Assembly (NCBI RefSeq): GCF_000422465.1
Contig: NZ_KE383846.1
Location: forward strand, 1-64,000
From: Paenibacillus harenae DSM 16969
Lineage (GTDB): Bacteria; Bacillota; Bacilli; Paenibacillales; Paenibacillaceae
Direction of reading: 5' to 3'
DNA length: 64,000 nt
Both the position numbers and the translations under genes were made by a program. Under the pieces are notes generated by a model. That model saw only the letters and a list, made by a program, of their open reading frames with translations. It was not told the origin of the DNA and searched no databases. Shown in pieces: positions 42,657 through 52,430 of this stretch (the first letter of the stretch is position 1; each line of letters begins with the position of its first letter).

Positions 42657-42706
42657 GGGCTATCCCTCAGTCGTCTTCGATAACTTTTTGGGACAGCCCC
42701 TTTTTC
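42657..42706 (+). terminator. Terminator of the AraC gene, member of a repeat family
   Basis: GGGCTATCCC pairs with GGGACAGCCC (one mismatch) and is followed by CTTTTTC. The right side (GGGACAGCCCCTTTTTC) recurs with one change at 52339-52357. Confidence 0.6.
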
Positions 42707-42714
42707 ACTTGGCT

Positions 42715-44799
42715 TTACGGGGCGATTTCAGTAAAAGTCGCATCGGCTTCAAATAACGCTCCTGAACCGATTTGGGCATACAAAAGATTATTTTGGTGGC
42801 GCAAATATCTTGTCGAATCCATCCACATTTGGTAGGACGATTTTTGGGCGTCCGCCAATCCCGCTACCCGGCGGAAGGTTGCATCATTTGCGAAAGCTGT
42901 CGTGCTGTCGTTCGAATCCAGCCATACTTCTCCATTGGACCGGACACGCAGGTAGCGCCCGGGGAAGTTGACGGACTCGAATGAAACGCCTCTCGAATCA
43001 GCCAATCCGGCAACCATCCTGAACTGGGCATCTTGAACCGGGGAAACATCGGCATCGATCCGTGCACGGTTGTTACTGTGTCGGACATAACGGTCCGGGA
43101 AGTTATGCGATTGCAAGCGAACGTTTACCGATACCGGTTCCAGCGTCCACTGCTGGTTACCGCCAAGAACATATCGCCATTGCTGTAATAGGGCACCATC
43201 CGCGGTGGAGACACCATCCACGTCTACCGGTTTGTTGCTGTGCACAGGGGTGATACGGTGATAACCTTCGCCTACAGGGATAAAAGCAAACCTCTGATTG
43301 TCCCCGCCATGATAGCTCCACAATTGAAATCTGGCTGTATGATCCAGGGAAGCGTTTGCTACATCCAGGGAACGTCCGCTCCTTACATCCCTGACGCTGT
43401 ATTGGCCTCCGCCAAGATGAGTCACGATCCACTGCTGATTCGTTCCCCCATTGGATGTCCATTGCTGAACAGCTGCACCGTTTGTTGTGCCGGCTGTATC
43501 CATAGCCTTGCCGCTATGGCGCACAATGAAACGATAGGTGCCGCCCGGAATATTTCCGTCAGAAAGAGTTGCAGTTCCACCGCTGCCGGCCGGCCGGGTA
43601 TAGAGAAGCGTACCGTATCCGGGTTGGTCAAATGTCGAAGCATGGTTATTGTTTGCGTTCGGGCCGCCTTCAGTTCCTAATAGTTGGACGCGTGCGGCAA
43701 TATTAGGCACCGATAGCCCCTTGCGGTTTGCATAGTGGTTGTATATCATTGCCCAGACCGGACGCGCATCACCGCGGCCCGAGCTCGATATTACCGTCTG
43801 TCTTTGCACTGAGCCGTTTACGCCGGAGCCCCATTCGTAGGTCGCAAAGGGTACGTTATCGTCTCCGTTGTTATATTTGGCAACGTATTCGGCGGCGCGC
43901 AGGAAGCGGTTATTTGCCCACCCATACAGATCGTCGCCTTGATTCCAAGCCATTTCAGCTGTTGCAGCCATTAATCCGATACCCAATACCGAATGCGGTT
44001 GATCGCGCCCGGACTCCTGCCACTGCGCGAGCCCGCCCGGATGCAGGAACGGAATCGCATTATAGATGGAACCGTTTCCGGCACCGTTTTTAAAGTATTC
44101 GATTCCTATGTCGTAGATATCCCGGCGGTCAGTAAAAATCCCTATCGCAACCGTCGCTGCCATATTGCACAGATCCCAGTTCGCCCAGTAATTTTGGATG
44201 TAGGCGCCATTGTGATCATCGCCGAATTCATTACCGATAAGGAAGCGCTCGTTAAGAGGCTTGTAAAATACATTGAGCAGCATATCTTGCATCTGGGTCA
44301 CATTGAACCCGGGATAGTCCCGCATTATCTCTGACGCGTTGGCCAGCTGATATCCGAAAAGTCCGGCAGCCAGATAGCGGTCGGCATTGCCGGTGACCGT
44401 CGTAAGTGTGGATGACCAGGCATTCAGAATGTTGACTGCCGTGTCGCCGTGAGCTTTGATGCCGGTAACCTTCCACCTTACGGCATTCTGGAAAGCGCGG
44501 GCAACATCGATGTACAGCAAGGCTACATTATCGCCGGTGCCGCCGCGAATGATCGTCTCCGTCGCGCGCGGAGTCCAACCGGACGCTGAAAGCGGGCTGC
44601 TCGCCAATCGATCATAACCGTCGCGATACGGCTGTACGTTCGCGTCAACCATCTGTGTCATGCGGTCGAAATCCGCCTGGGTGTGCAGGATGCCGGGATG
44701 TACAAAAGGGCCGGTTGTAGCTGCTTCCACTTCCCTAACATTCCCTGCCATGCTTACCAGAAGGCATAACATCATTGAAAAGGCTAAGATCTTCTTCAT
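42715..44799 (-). CDS. Secreted alginate-lyase-family protein with ricin-type and AbfB modules
   Basis: This protein of about 694 residues has a signal peptide (1-22), then an alginate lyase (PF05426-type) alpha-toroid (about 30-410): HPGILHTQADFDRMTQMVDA, RYLAAGLFGYQLANASEIMR, FGDDHNGAYIQNYWANWDLC, GRDQPHSVLGIGLMAATAEM. It continues into a ricin-type lectin (about 415-555, three Q-x-W blocks: NQQWIV, NQRFAF, NQQWTL) and an AbfB domain (about 555-694). It likely cleaves a uronic-acid-containing or related polymer; the two sugar-binding modules would hold it there. I start it at 44799 (MKKILAFSM). A cre-like site and an untranslated leader of about 150 bp lie upstream. Confidence 0.88.
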   Translation of the reverse strand: MKKILAFSMMLCLLVSMAGNVREVEAATTGPFVHPGILHTQADFDRMTQMVDANVQPYRDGYDRLASSPLSASGWTPRATETIIRGGTGDNVALLYIDVARAFQNAVRWKVTGIKAHGDTAVNILNAWSSTLTTVTGNADRYLAAGLFGYQLANASEIMRDYPGFNVTQMQDMLLNVFYKPLNERFLIGNEFGDDHNGAYIQNYWANWDLCNMAATVAIGIFTDRRDIYDIGIEYFKNGAGNGSIYNAIPFLHPGGLAQWQESGRDQPHSVLGIGLMAATAEMAWNQGDDLYGWANNRFLRAAEYVAKYNNGDDNVPFATYEWGSGVNGSVQRQTVISSSGRGDARPVWAMIYNHYANRKGLSVPNIAARVQLLGTEGGPNANNNHASTFDQPGYGTLLYTRPAGSGGTATLSDGNIPGGTYRFIVRHSGKAMDTAGTTNGAAVQQWTSNGGTNQQWIVTHLGGGQYSVRDVRSGRSLDVANASLDHTARFQLWSYHGGDNQRFAFIPVGEGYHRITPVHSNKPVDVDGVSTADGALLQQWRYVLGGNQQWTLEPVSVNVRLQSHNFPDRYVRHSNNRARIDADVSPVQDAQFRMVAGLADSRGVSFESVNFPGRYLRVRSNGEVWLDSNDSTTAFANDATFRRVAGLADAQKSSYQMWMDSTRYLRHQNNLLYAQIGSGALFEADATFTEIAP

Positions 44800-44940
44800 C
44801 TTAAAAATCATCTCCTTTTTTCCTGAATACTCCTACCGTTTTTTTGCTCTAGCAATGTCGGCGTTTACCCAGGTTGCGGTTAATCATGAGGTATTGTGAC
44901 GGGGATTTCACCGTCATACTCATGCTTAGTGTATTTTCGC

Positions 44941-44955
44941 TTGCATCACCTCCTT
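44941..44955 (-). promoter_or_regulatory. Extended Shine-Dalgarno in the leader of the alginate-lyase gene
   Basis: On the minus strand AAGGAGGTGATGCAA occurs 142 bp upstream of the start codon; the only ATG it could serve opens five codons. A similar AAGGGGTGATGCAAGG lies in the leader of the giant gene (52134-52150). It could be a ribosome standby or a leader element. The remainder of 44812-45080 holds the cre-like site and no gene. Confidence 0.4.
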
Positions 44956-44981
44956 ATGGGCTTCAAGTTTCGGCACCAAAT

Positions 44982-44995
44982 TGTAACCGCTTTCA
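44982..44995 (-). promoter_or_regulatory. Perfect cre-like site
   Basis: TGTAACCGCTTTCA fits TGWAANCGNTNWCA at every position. It lies 183 bp upstream of the alginate-lyase start and 99 bp past the end of the giant gene. CcpA-mediated repression of the lyase is the straightforward reading. Confidence 0.6.
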
Positions 44996-45080
44996 GCTGA
45001 TTCACTCTTTCAGTTGAATTAGGGAAGGCCGGGTCTGATTACTCTAATCCCCAGCCTTCCCTTCCGGCATTATCCTTCGA

Positions 45081-48000
45081 CTAGATCACAATTCGTGCCC
45101 ACCGAATCAGAATGTCTGCTTGTTCCTGAGTGAAATATTTTCCGGTTTGATCCTGTACTTGCTTAATATAGTCGGCCATCATGCTCTTGGCCGCGTCAAT
45201 TTTGCCGCTGCCGGCTGCGGCTTTCGCCTGATCCAGCTTTTGATTGTACGATATGGCCACTGTTTCCCATCCTTTGGCGCCCGTTGTTTGCATAAAGTCG
45301 TTCGTCACGGTCTTCAGGCTATCAAAAGTGACCGTTACCGTGAAGGCATGCGAAGTCGTCGTTTTATTGCCTGCCATATCCTCCGCCGTTACGGTTGCCG
45401 TATTCTGACCGGATGCCAGCGCATACGCCTTGGATTGAACCAGCGGCTCGACACAAGGTGTACCGTATACGCTCGATATGACATCAGTCGCGCTGCATGT
45501 TATGGTGACCGTCTGATCGATCGTATACGAAGCTTCACCCGTTATCTGAACCTCGGGTCCCGTAAGGTCGATTCTGATCTCCAGTAATTCCGCCTCTCCC
45601 GGTTCGACGGAACGGCGATACAGAACCTGATGCGTTCCCTCTTGGTTCAGGTTTACAGGCGCGCTGTAGCCAGTCCACGTGTTCCCGCCGTCCAGGCTGT
45701 ATTCTGCGATTCCCGCAGGAGACAGGGTCATCGTAACCTGAGACGTATACCACCCGTTCTTGCCGCCTGGAGCCACAGGATCCAGGGATGCGGTTACGTC
45801 CTTCCACTGCAGCCCTTTGAGCGCCGCAAGCAGCCCTTCGGATGCCGCATCAATCTCGGATGGAGTTGCACTTGCCTGGTTATAGACGGATTGGGCTTTC
45901 AAGATTTCCGCCTGAAGTGCTTGTACGCTCTCCTCTTTGTAAAGGCCGGTGTCGATCGCGGCGGCTTCTTCAAGCAAGACCGGAATTAAAGTGTTGTCAA
46001 TCCACTTCGCCGCCGAATTGTTCATTGCAGACTTGATTTCTTCTGCGCTCAAGACGGAATTATACACGCGGAATTCATCAATCATGCCGTTTAACAGCGG
46101 ATCGGGCCACTGGCTTTTGCCGATGTAATTGACGCTTGGTTTAAAATCGCTCGGCTTGATTGTACTGCTCGCTGATGCTTTCAGCTCACCGCCCACATAC
46201 AACTTCGCCGTACCGCCGCCCAGCGTCACCGCCACATGAACCCATTGGCCCGCCGGCAGCTGCGACGTTTGCACCATTTGCTCGCTGCCGCCGTTCTTGA
46301 TCGCGAAGCGCAGCGTATTATTGCCTGATCTCGGCGTTAGGAACAGATTTTGATTCGTGTTGTTGCCGAAATCAAAGATCCGCTGCCACTGGTTGCCGCC
46401 CTTCCAGTAAACCCACGTTGCCAAGGTGATCTCATCATATTCGGCAAGCGGATGCGTCTTAGGCAGCGTCACATAATGTTTTCCATCCAAATCGATGGCT
46501 TGCCCAACCTTGCCGGCCGTATAAGCAGGGGTTCCCTCTACGGTTCCGTCAGACGAGCCGATGGAGTTGTCCGCGTTGTCTTCGAACGAATAAAGCGACA
46601 ACGGCACTTGATCGAGCTGCCCTTCAGCCTGCTCAAGCTCGGCCAGAAGCTGCGCTTTGTCGGCGTCCGGTTTGACGATTTCCGCCTGAATCCGTTCCAC
46701 TTCCTTAAGGTACAGGTAGTAGCTTCCTTTCGTGTAATCTTCCGCCGGCAGAATGTTGAGATTGACCTTGAAAGGAATCGTTTGGCTGACCTCAAACAAT
46801 CCGTTGCCGACCGCAAAGGTTACCGGATGGATGCCGTAATCGGCTTGATCAGGAGTCCAGCTGAATATGCCTTTCGCGGCGTTGAACTCCGCGCCTTCAG
46901 GCAATTCACCGGCACGGTATACGAGTGGTTCGCCCGTCGGATCGGAAACCGGCACCTGGTAGGCGAACGGCTGCTCCGCCGGCAACTCAACCGTCGTGAC
47001 CGGCTCGAACACCGGCTGCCCTTTCACCGTGATTTTGATCGTTCTGGACGACGAAAGCTCGCCCGCCGCCGCGTTAAACGTTACAGCATGAACGCCGCCC
47101 TGTTCTCGGCCAGGCGTCCATGCGAACGTTTGAGTTGCCGCATCAAAGGACGCTCCCGCCGGCAGATCAATTGCCCCATATGTCACATCGGCCGCCGCAT
47201 TCACCGCTTCAACACGGAACGCAAGCGCGCTCTCCGCTACCACGGTTTTGTCTCTCAGCGAATCCAGCACCGGCATGCCTGCGATGTACGCCAGCGCATC
47301 GAATGCAGCCAGCAGACGGTTGTCCGCAACGTCCACATCTTTCTGGGTTGCATCTGCATTGTCCAGCACCGCCGATGCACCGGCCGCTTCCGACACAAAA
47401 GCTTGCAAGCTTTCAGCCGTATAGATTCCGGCTTCCTTAGCAGTCGCCGCTTCGTCCAGCAAGAGCGCGAGCAGCGTCTTGTCAACGCCGATTTCAAGGA
47501 ACTCGATCTCTTCAAAATTCACGAAGCCGTTATGATCGTCGTAGATCCGGATATAACGATATGGCGTCGAATCCTGGTTGATAGCGGAATACCATTTATA
47601 TTCGGATACTCCTGCAATGCGGTGCAGATCCGTCCAAGTCTGCCCGTCATTAGAGCCCTTAAAAACGGTGTTATTGACACGGCTGACAATATTCCTCCTC
47701 GGAAGGTAGCGGAACGTATCGACCGCTTTTTCATTTCCGACGCCAAAATCGACATCCACCCAGCTCACAGCAGACCTGGTGTGGGCGATCGTGTCGGGAT
47801 TTTCATCGAACAAATACCAAGCGTTCTGTTCCTCGGAGATGTTATCGTTTTGCCAGAATTTTTCCGATGCTTTGGCCATTGGAGGTTCCATCTCCACTTT
47901 CATCAGCAGCGTCCGGACCGAAACGAGCAGATTCTTCGCATCGAAGATTTCGTTAATCAACGCTTTCTCGTCGGCTTCTGGCCTCACCATCTCCGATTGG

Positions 48001-51000
48001 ATGCGGTCCAGCTCCTTATGGAACAGGTAGAAGCTCACCTTCGTATAATCGGAAGCCGGCAAGCTCCGCGCATCCTCTAACAGGATATCAATCGAATCCG
48101 CATAAGCGTTTACGGTGGCCGAGAACGGTTGCGGGGAGCCGTCGCCGTGAACGGCCATCACCTTATAATGCACGCTGCCGAACCGCAAGCCGTCCTGGAA
48201 TGAAGTCGCTCTTGTACCCGTGAGAACCTCTTCCCAAGGGGAACCGTCCTCCAACTCGGTTGTGCCTGTTCTCAATACCGGATCGGTCAAGCTCGCCTCT
48301 TCATCATTGGTGCGGTACACATTGAACCAGGAGGCTTGCTTCGGCTTGTTCCAGTACAGCGTCACCTGATCCTTCACTTTGGCGGTGAAAGGAGTGACGA
48401 TTCCTGCCGGAACTACCGTAACCGCTACCTCGCTGAATGCAGCCTCGCTTGCGGCGACAACGCCGGTATAGTAGGCGTACGGCAGGAAAGTAATCATCTT
48501 CGTGACATATTTCCAGTCTGTGCCGTCCTTGGAGACGAACGCGTACACCGTCTGCGAGTCATGATCCCGCATTAGCTTGATATACGGATACTCCGCCGCC
48601 GTATAGCCTTCAATGTTTGCGTTCAACGGACTTGCAGCCTGATTGGACCATTGGTGCATCGAGATCCGCGTACGGTTCTGAAGCACGAGGTTGCCGTTCT
48701 CATCCGAGCCGAAATAGATATAGCGGGCCTTGTCGGCGGTGAGCCGGTCGCGCAGCATGATGCCGCTTGCTTCACCGGCCGCGCTGTCCAGCTTCGCGCT
48801 GATCGAGCTGTTTCCGGCTGCGACCTGACTGACAACATGCAGCGAATCGTTAATGTCCCGCTTGTAAATGTGATTGTCGTCCCCTTCGCCCAGACCCGTC
48901 CCGTTAGCGGAGCCGATCGAGATAGACGAACCGTCGATCACAGCGCTTCCTGACGTACCGCCGAGACGGTCGTCCCGCCATGCCGTTCCCGGCAGGCCGG
49001 ATACCGGCGCCGTCAAATCGACCTTTGCGCGCCAGGAATCCCAGCCTGCTCCGTTCCCGTTTACTGCGGCGACCTTGTAATAGTAAACCTTGCCGTTCTG
49101 AACCGTTGTGTCCTTGTAATCGTTGCCTTGAACCCCCGTTGCGACGGTCGTATAAGGACCCTCTTCCGATTCCGAACGTTTAATTGTGTAGGATTGTCCG
49201 CCGGAGGTTGTTTTCCAGGAGACGCCGACATAACCATTGCCTGCCAAAGCGTTCACAAAGTCAACATGGAACGGCTTCGGAGCAAGCTCGATATCCGATG
49301 TTAATTTCAATACCATTGCAGATTTGGGCGCTATGGTCACTTTTCCGCCCGCGACCGGAACGTTCGATCCCGTTACGAGGTCAAGCACCGTACTGCCGCT
49401 GAAATCCGCCGGCAGTTCAACGTCGAACGATTGTTCATTGCCATATGCCTCGCGTGTCGTGTTGAAAACCATGAAATATTTGCCGTATCTGGACGTTTGC
49501 AATTCCGGATAACCGGAATAAGGCGTGTCCGCTTCATGATTGTCACGGTCTACGGTCCCGACGCCCGGTTGATAAGAAATCGGCGCAACCTCGCCAACGA
49601 GCGCTTGCGGAGCTCCGCTCACTGAAGCTCCCTGAGGCGACATGTAATCGGTATCGAAATAAGAAGGACGAATATAGTAGTCTTCATACCGGAACCGGTT
49701 GTTGGTGGCGATCTGAACGACGTGACTGTAGTTGTCTTTCATCACATTAAGCTTGCCGTTGCTTACCGAACCTTTATTCCGGTAGAAGAGCGCGCCGAAC
49801 ATTCGGAAATCGCCGTCTTTTACCGACAGGTACAGATTGTCGATATCCGCCCATGCAAACTGCTCGTAATCGGCCGGATTGACGCCCAAGGCAGCGATTT
49901 CTTCGGGCTTGTAATAATCGAAATCGGTTTGCGGAAGAACTACCCCGGCCATCGCGTTGCCGCCGAACCGGCTGAAATTGGCCCGATCTCCCGTAACGTA
50001 CTTGTACGCCTCGGCAAGACGGTAATTCCGCGAGCTGTTTGTTCCGCTGTTGCCGAAGTCGTTAGCGTTGAATAACTGGCGATCCGCAAGCTGCTGCTGT
50101 ACGAAGCCAACCGCTTCTTTCGCATACTGCCAGTACTCGTCCCACTCCGGACCGCCGTATTTTTGCTCGTTTTGGGCCATCATCATTTCCAGAGAAGCAT
50201 GCTGTATTCCCATTCCAAGCCCCACTCTAGCGCCGTACGCAGTGAACCCGGTTGAACTCTGATTTCGCTCATCCGTCACTTGTTCCGCTCTCATGACTCG
50301 TTTTCCGTTGTCATCCAGAGATGAGTAACGGACAAATCCGCGGGCATGAATGTTTTTTAGCGCCGCTTTCAGAAGCTCGTCATTGATTTCCTCGTCGCCG
50401 GCATGGCCGAGCGTTTTATAGAAAAAGTTCAGAACGTAGTTTGCCGCTTCGCCATAGTTGGCGACATAGCCGTTTTCTCTGGTCAGTCCCGCTTCCGTCA
50501 AGCCGGTGTAATGCTCGCCGTACGGCTTGCGGCGCACCACGCTGCCGTTCTCGTCCAGCTTGCTCTTGGCAAGTCCTTTACCGACAACGTGAACGAAATC
50601 GTCTGTAAATTTCGCTTGCCCGTCATGGTAGAACAGGGAATGATACAGATCCAGCTCTTCGCCGCTGGGACCGACCAGCACCTCTTCGCCGAGGAACGAC
50701 CGGATCCCTACGGCCTCCAGCAAAATTTGATGGCTGCGCTCCTTGCCTTCAAAGAACGGAGAGCCGATGATGCGCAAGCCTTCGTGAGCTTCCCACGCGC
50801 CTTCATAAGTATAGAGCATCTGGTTATAGATATAGGACAGACGCGCGCGGGCAAAGTCGAAGTTCGCTTTCAGCACGCGTTCCCACGCTTCGCGTCGCGT
50901 CAGCTCGCCGCCGTTCCAGTCCACGCCCGCAAGAGAAAATTCGCCTTCGGTCGATCCGGTGACGAACGGCTCATCCAGAAATGCATTGAACGCATCTTCC

Positions 51001-52049
51001 CCATAAGCGGAAGAGTCCTTGATCAGGTTTTCCGCGATGTACAGCGCTTCGCCGAGCGCGCCGTAGTAGCCGCCCCAGTCTCCCTGATGGCCTCCCCTCA
51101 GCACCAATCTTGTATTGCGGTAATAATCCTTGACATGGTTGTCGATCGTTTTGAAGATACGCTGCAGCGCCGCCTGTTTCTCATCCGGCGTCTGCGCCGG
51201 AGACCAGCTGTATTTTAAAGCGCTCGCGTAAAATTTCAATTCATCCTGATAACGGATGATCGATAGCTTGCCGCCGGCATTGGAATCCACTTTGGCCGAA
51301 TAATGGTTAAACAGGTTGATCATGTCTTGCATATAGCTGTCGATTCTCGCCTGCTTCTCCTCATTCGTCAAATCCGCCGCCACAATGGTGTCCGGATTCT
51401 GATCTTCCTTAAACTTATAGCCTTGCGGTTCTCCTTCCACATTCAGATAGGCCTGCGTATGGGCGTAGGCGCTATAGAAGCCTCTGGAAGAAGCCGTTAC
51501 ATTTCCCCACTGATTAAGCGTTCGTATCGTGATTTCAACGGTCTCTTTCCCGTATGTGGACTCCAGCGGAAGCATGACCGTATTGTAGTAAAAGCGATTC
51601 GGCAACCACGCGCCCTTGCTGATAGCTTCATAATCGCCATGTCTTAAGAAACCGACCTGCTCGCCGTTTATATTGACCACGCTGTTATAGCCCGAAGTGT
51701 TGTCTTCTCCCGCTAGTTTCAAGGTAAAGTAGTTGCGGAGATACGGATCGACCTTCATCGTAAACGTCAGATCCCCGCCCTGATCTTCCTGCGGTGCGAG
51801 CGGATTCGACACCCGGGCGGTTTCGCCCTTGAATCCGGTGATCACGCTTGTAAAGTCGCCTTTAAAATTGTGAGCGCTTTCAGAAACGCCGTTCCCGAAG
51901 TCAAGCTTGTCCAAATAGTCCGTGTCTTCATTCGCAGCATATACTCGATCAACCCCTTCAGGGATGATGAATTGCAACAGCATAACTGTCGACAGACAGA
52001 CAGATAAGATGCGCGTTGCCACGGTTCTTTTCTTTTTACTCCAATACAT
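45081..52049 (-). CDS. Giant secreted multimodular polysaccharide-active protein (2322 residues)
   Basis: A signal peptide (about 1-38, ends RVYAA) is followed by a large region (about 40-915) with toroid-type helices then beta-sandwich, such as LRGGHQGDWGGYYGALGEAL, NYGEAANYVLNFFYKTLGHA and a late QSFDVELPADFSGSTVLDL. This resembles polysaccharide lyases, but I cannot assign a family. Further modules are fibronectin III (925-1005), a DUF1349-like jelly roll (1016-1211), F5/8 type C (1390-1520), FIVAR (1525-1588), two putative-Ig repeats (1592-1765), LamG (1815-2002), FIVAR (2013-2083), an OmpL47-type repeat (near 2116) and FIMAH (2241-2322). ATG 52049 has AAGGAGG upstream. The probable substrate is the polymer whose parts the importer and fucosidase handle. 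Confidence 0.8.
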   Translation of the reverse strand: MYWSKKKRTVATRILSVCLSTVMLLQFIIPEGVDRVYAANEDTDYLDKLDFGNGVSESAHNFKGDFTSVITGFKGETARVSNPLAPQEDQGGDLTFTMKVDPYLRNYFTLKLAGEDNTSGYNSVVNINGEQVGFLRHGDYEAISKGAWLPNRFYYNTVMLPLESTYGKETVEITIRTLNQWGNVTASSRGFYSAYAHTQAYLNVEGEPQGYKFKEDQNPDTIVAADLTNEEKQARIDSYMQDMINLFNHYSAKVDSNAGGKLSIIRYQDELKFYASALKYSWSPAQTPDEKQAALQRIFKTIDNHVKDYYRNTRLVLRGGHQGDWGGYYGALGEALYIAENLIKDSSAYGEDAFNAFLDEPFVTGSTEGEFSLAGVDWNGGELTRREAWERVLKANFDFARARLSYIYNQMLYTYEGAWEAHEGLRIIGSPFFEGKERSHQILLEAVGIRSFLGEEVLVGPSGEELDLYHSLFYHDGQAKFTDDFVHVVGKGLAKSKLDENGSVVRRKPYGEHYTGLTEAGLTRENGYVANYGEAANYVLNFFYKTLGHAGDEEINDELLKAALKNIHARGFVRYSSLDDNGKRVMRAEQVTDERNQSSTGFTAYGARVGLGMGIQHASLEMMMAQNEQKYGGPEWDEYWQYAKEAVGFVQQQLADRQLFNANDFGNSGTNSSRNYRLAEAYKYVTGDRANFSRFGGNAMAGVVLPQTDFDYYKPEEIAALGVNPADYEQFAWADIDNLYLSVKDGDFRMFGALFYRNKGSVSNGKLNVMKDNYSHVVQIATNNRFRYEDYYIRPSYFDTDYMSPQGASVSGAPQALVGEVAPISYQPGVGTVDRDNHEADTPYSGYPELQTSRYGKYFMVFNTTREAYGNEQSFDVELPADFSGSTVLDLVTGSNVPVAGGKVTIAPKSAMVLKLTSDIELAPKPFHVDFVNALAGNGYVGVSWKTTSGGQSYTIKRSESEEGPYTTVATGVQGNDYKDTTVQNGKVYYYKVAAVNGNGAGWDSWRAKVDLTAPVSGLPGTAWRDDRLGGTSGSAVIDGSSISIGSANGTGLGEGDDNHIYKRDINDSLHVVSQVAAGNSSISAKLDSAAGEASGIMLRDRLTADKARYIYFGSDENGNLVLQNRTRISMHQWSNQAASPLNANIEGYTAAEYPYIKLMRDHDSQTVYAFVSKDGTDWKYVTKMITFLPYAYYTGVVAASEAAFSEVAVTVVPAGIVTPFTAKVKDQVTLYWNKPKQASWFNVYRTNDEEASLTDPVLRTGTTELEDGSPWEEVLTGTRATSFQDGLRFGSVHYKVMAVHGDGSPQPFSATVNAYADSIDILLEDARSLPASDYTKVSFYLFHKELDRIQSEMVRPEADEKALINEIFDAKNLLVSVRTLLMKVEMEPPMAKASEKFWQNDNISEEQNAWYLFDENPDTIAHTRSAVSWVDVDFGVGNEKAVDTFRYLPRRNIVSRVNNTVFKGSNDGQTWTDLHRIAGVSEYKWYSAINQDSTPYRYIRIYDDHNGFVNFEEIEFLEIGVDKTLLALLLDEAATAKEAGIYTAESLQAFVSEAAGASAVLDNADATQKDVDVADNRLLAAFDALAYIAGMPVLDSLRDKTVVAESALAFRVEAVNAAADVTYGAIDLPAGASFDAATQTFAWTPGREQGGVHAVTFNAAAGELSSSRTIKITVKGQPVFEPVTTVELPAEQPFAYQVPVSDPTGEPLVYRAGELPEGAEFNAAKGIFSWTPDQADYGIHPVTFAVGNGLFEVSQTIPFKVNLNILPAEDYTKGSYYLYLKEVERIQAEIVKPDADKAQLLAELEQAEGQLDQVPLSLYSFEDNADNSIGSSDGTVEGTPAYTAGKVGQAIDLDGKHYVTLPKTHPLAEYDEITLATWVYWKGGNQWQRIFDFGNNTNQNLFLTPRSGNNTLRFAIKNGGSEQMVQTSQLPAGQWVHVAVTLGGGTAKLYVGGELKASASSTIKPSDFKPSVNYIGKSQWPDPLLNGMIDEFRVYNSVLSAEEIKSAMNNSAAKWIDNTLIPVLLEEAAAIDTGLYKEESVQALQAEILKAQSVYNQASATPSEIDAASEGLLAALKGLQWKDVTASLDPVAPGGKNGWYTSQVTMTLSPAGIAEYSLDGGNTWTGYSAPVNLNQEGTHQVLYRRSVEPGEAELLEIRIDLTGPEVQITGEASYTIDQTVTITCSATDVISSVYGTPCVEPLVQSKAYALASGQNTATVTAEDMAGNKTTTSHAFTVTVTFDSLKTVTNDFMQTTGAKGWETVAISYNQKLDQAKAAAGSGKIDAAKSMMADYIKQVQDQTGKYFTQEQADILIRWARIVI
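51869..51882 (-). promoter_or_regulatory. cre-like site inside the start of the giant gene
   Basis: TGTGAGCGCTTTCA has one mismatch to TGWAANCGNTNWCA. It lies about 56 codons into the gene, where a bound CcpA could block elongation. It is partly constrained by coding, so confidence is modest. Confidence 0.35.
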
Positions 52050-52133
52050 GTCAACTTTCCTCCTTAAAAATAATAAAAGAAACGCTCCATCCATTCTCCT
52101 TTCCTAAAGTTTGCCGCATTTTGCTATGTTCTT

Positions 52134-52250
52134 GCCTTGCATCACCCCTTTAGCCAAGAATGAACTAACATTATATTACTACTATAAGTTATTAGTTATC
52201 CAATATAAATAAAATAATATTATAAATTATATAACAAAATTATGATTTTA
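52134..52250 (-). promoter_or_regulatory. Promoter, leader and shared motif of the giant gene
   Basis: On the minus strand, from upstream to downstream, there is the motif (rc of TATAACAAAATTATGATT, starting 52230), 43-44 bp later a TATAGT -10-like box (52181-52186), then a GTAATATAATGTTAG stretch related to the ones downstream of the -10 boxes at 56244 and 57740, and AAGGGGTGATGCAAGG at 52134-52150. No ORF of note is present between 52050 and 52430. Confidence 0.5.
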
Positions 52251-52309
52251 AATCTCTCTCCGGGTGCAGACTGGTCCAGGATAACCCTCCTGTCGAGCAA
52301 AGAAAAAGA

Positions 52310-52357
52310 GACCATCACCTCAGTAGAAATAATCTTCTGGGATAGCCCCTTTTCTCA
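52310..52357 (+). repeat. Repeat-family copy resembling the terminator at 42657
   Basis: CCTCAGTAG, then TCTTCTGGGATAGCCCCTTT and a TCTC tail are arranged like the AraC terminator. The left stem arm is poorly conserved here, so it may be a decayed copy. Confidence 0.35.
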
Positions 52358-52374
52358 AGATCATAATCCGTTCC

Positions 52375-52418
52375 GAACAAATGGTTGAGCGGGATTACTC
52401 CTGCTCAACCATTTGTTC
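52375..52418 (-). terminator. Perfect 16-bp hairpin after the binding-protein gene
   Basis: GAACAAATGGTTGAGC and its exact reverse complement flank a 12-base loop, 13 bp past the stop at 52431. There is no T-run. It probably protects or ends the importer mRNA. Confidence 0.55.
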
Positions 52419-52430
52419 AACCGCTTACAT

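Noticed and set aside
46350..48080. Plus-strand open frame of 576 codons opposite the giant gene
   Set aside because: It is the antisense shadow of a repetitive, GC-balanced coding region; the minus strand shows clear domains and the plus product is Arg/His-rich without motifs.
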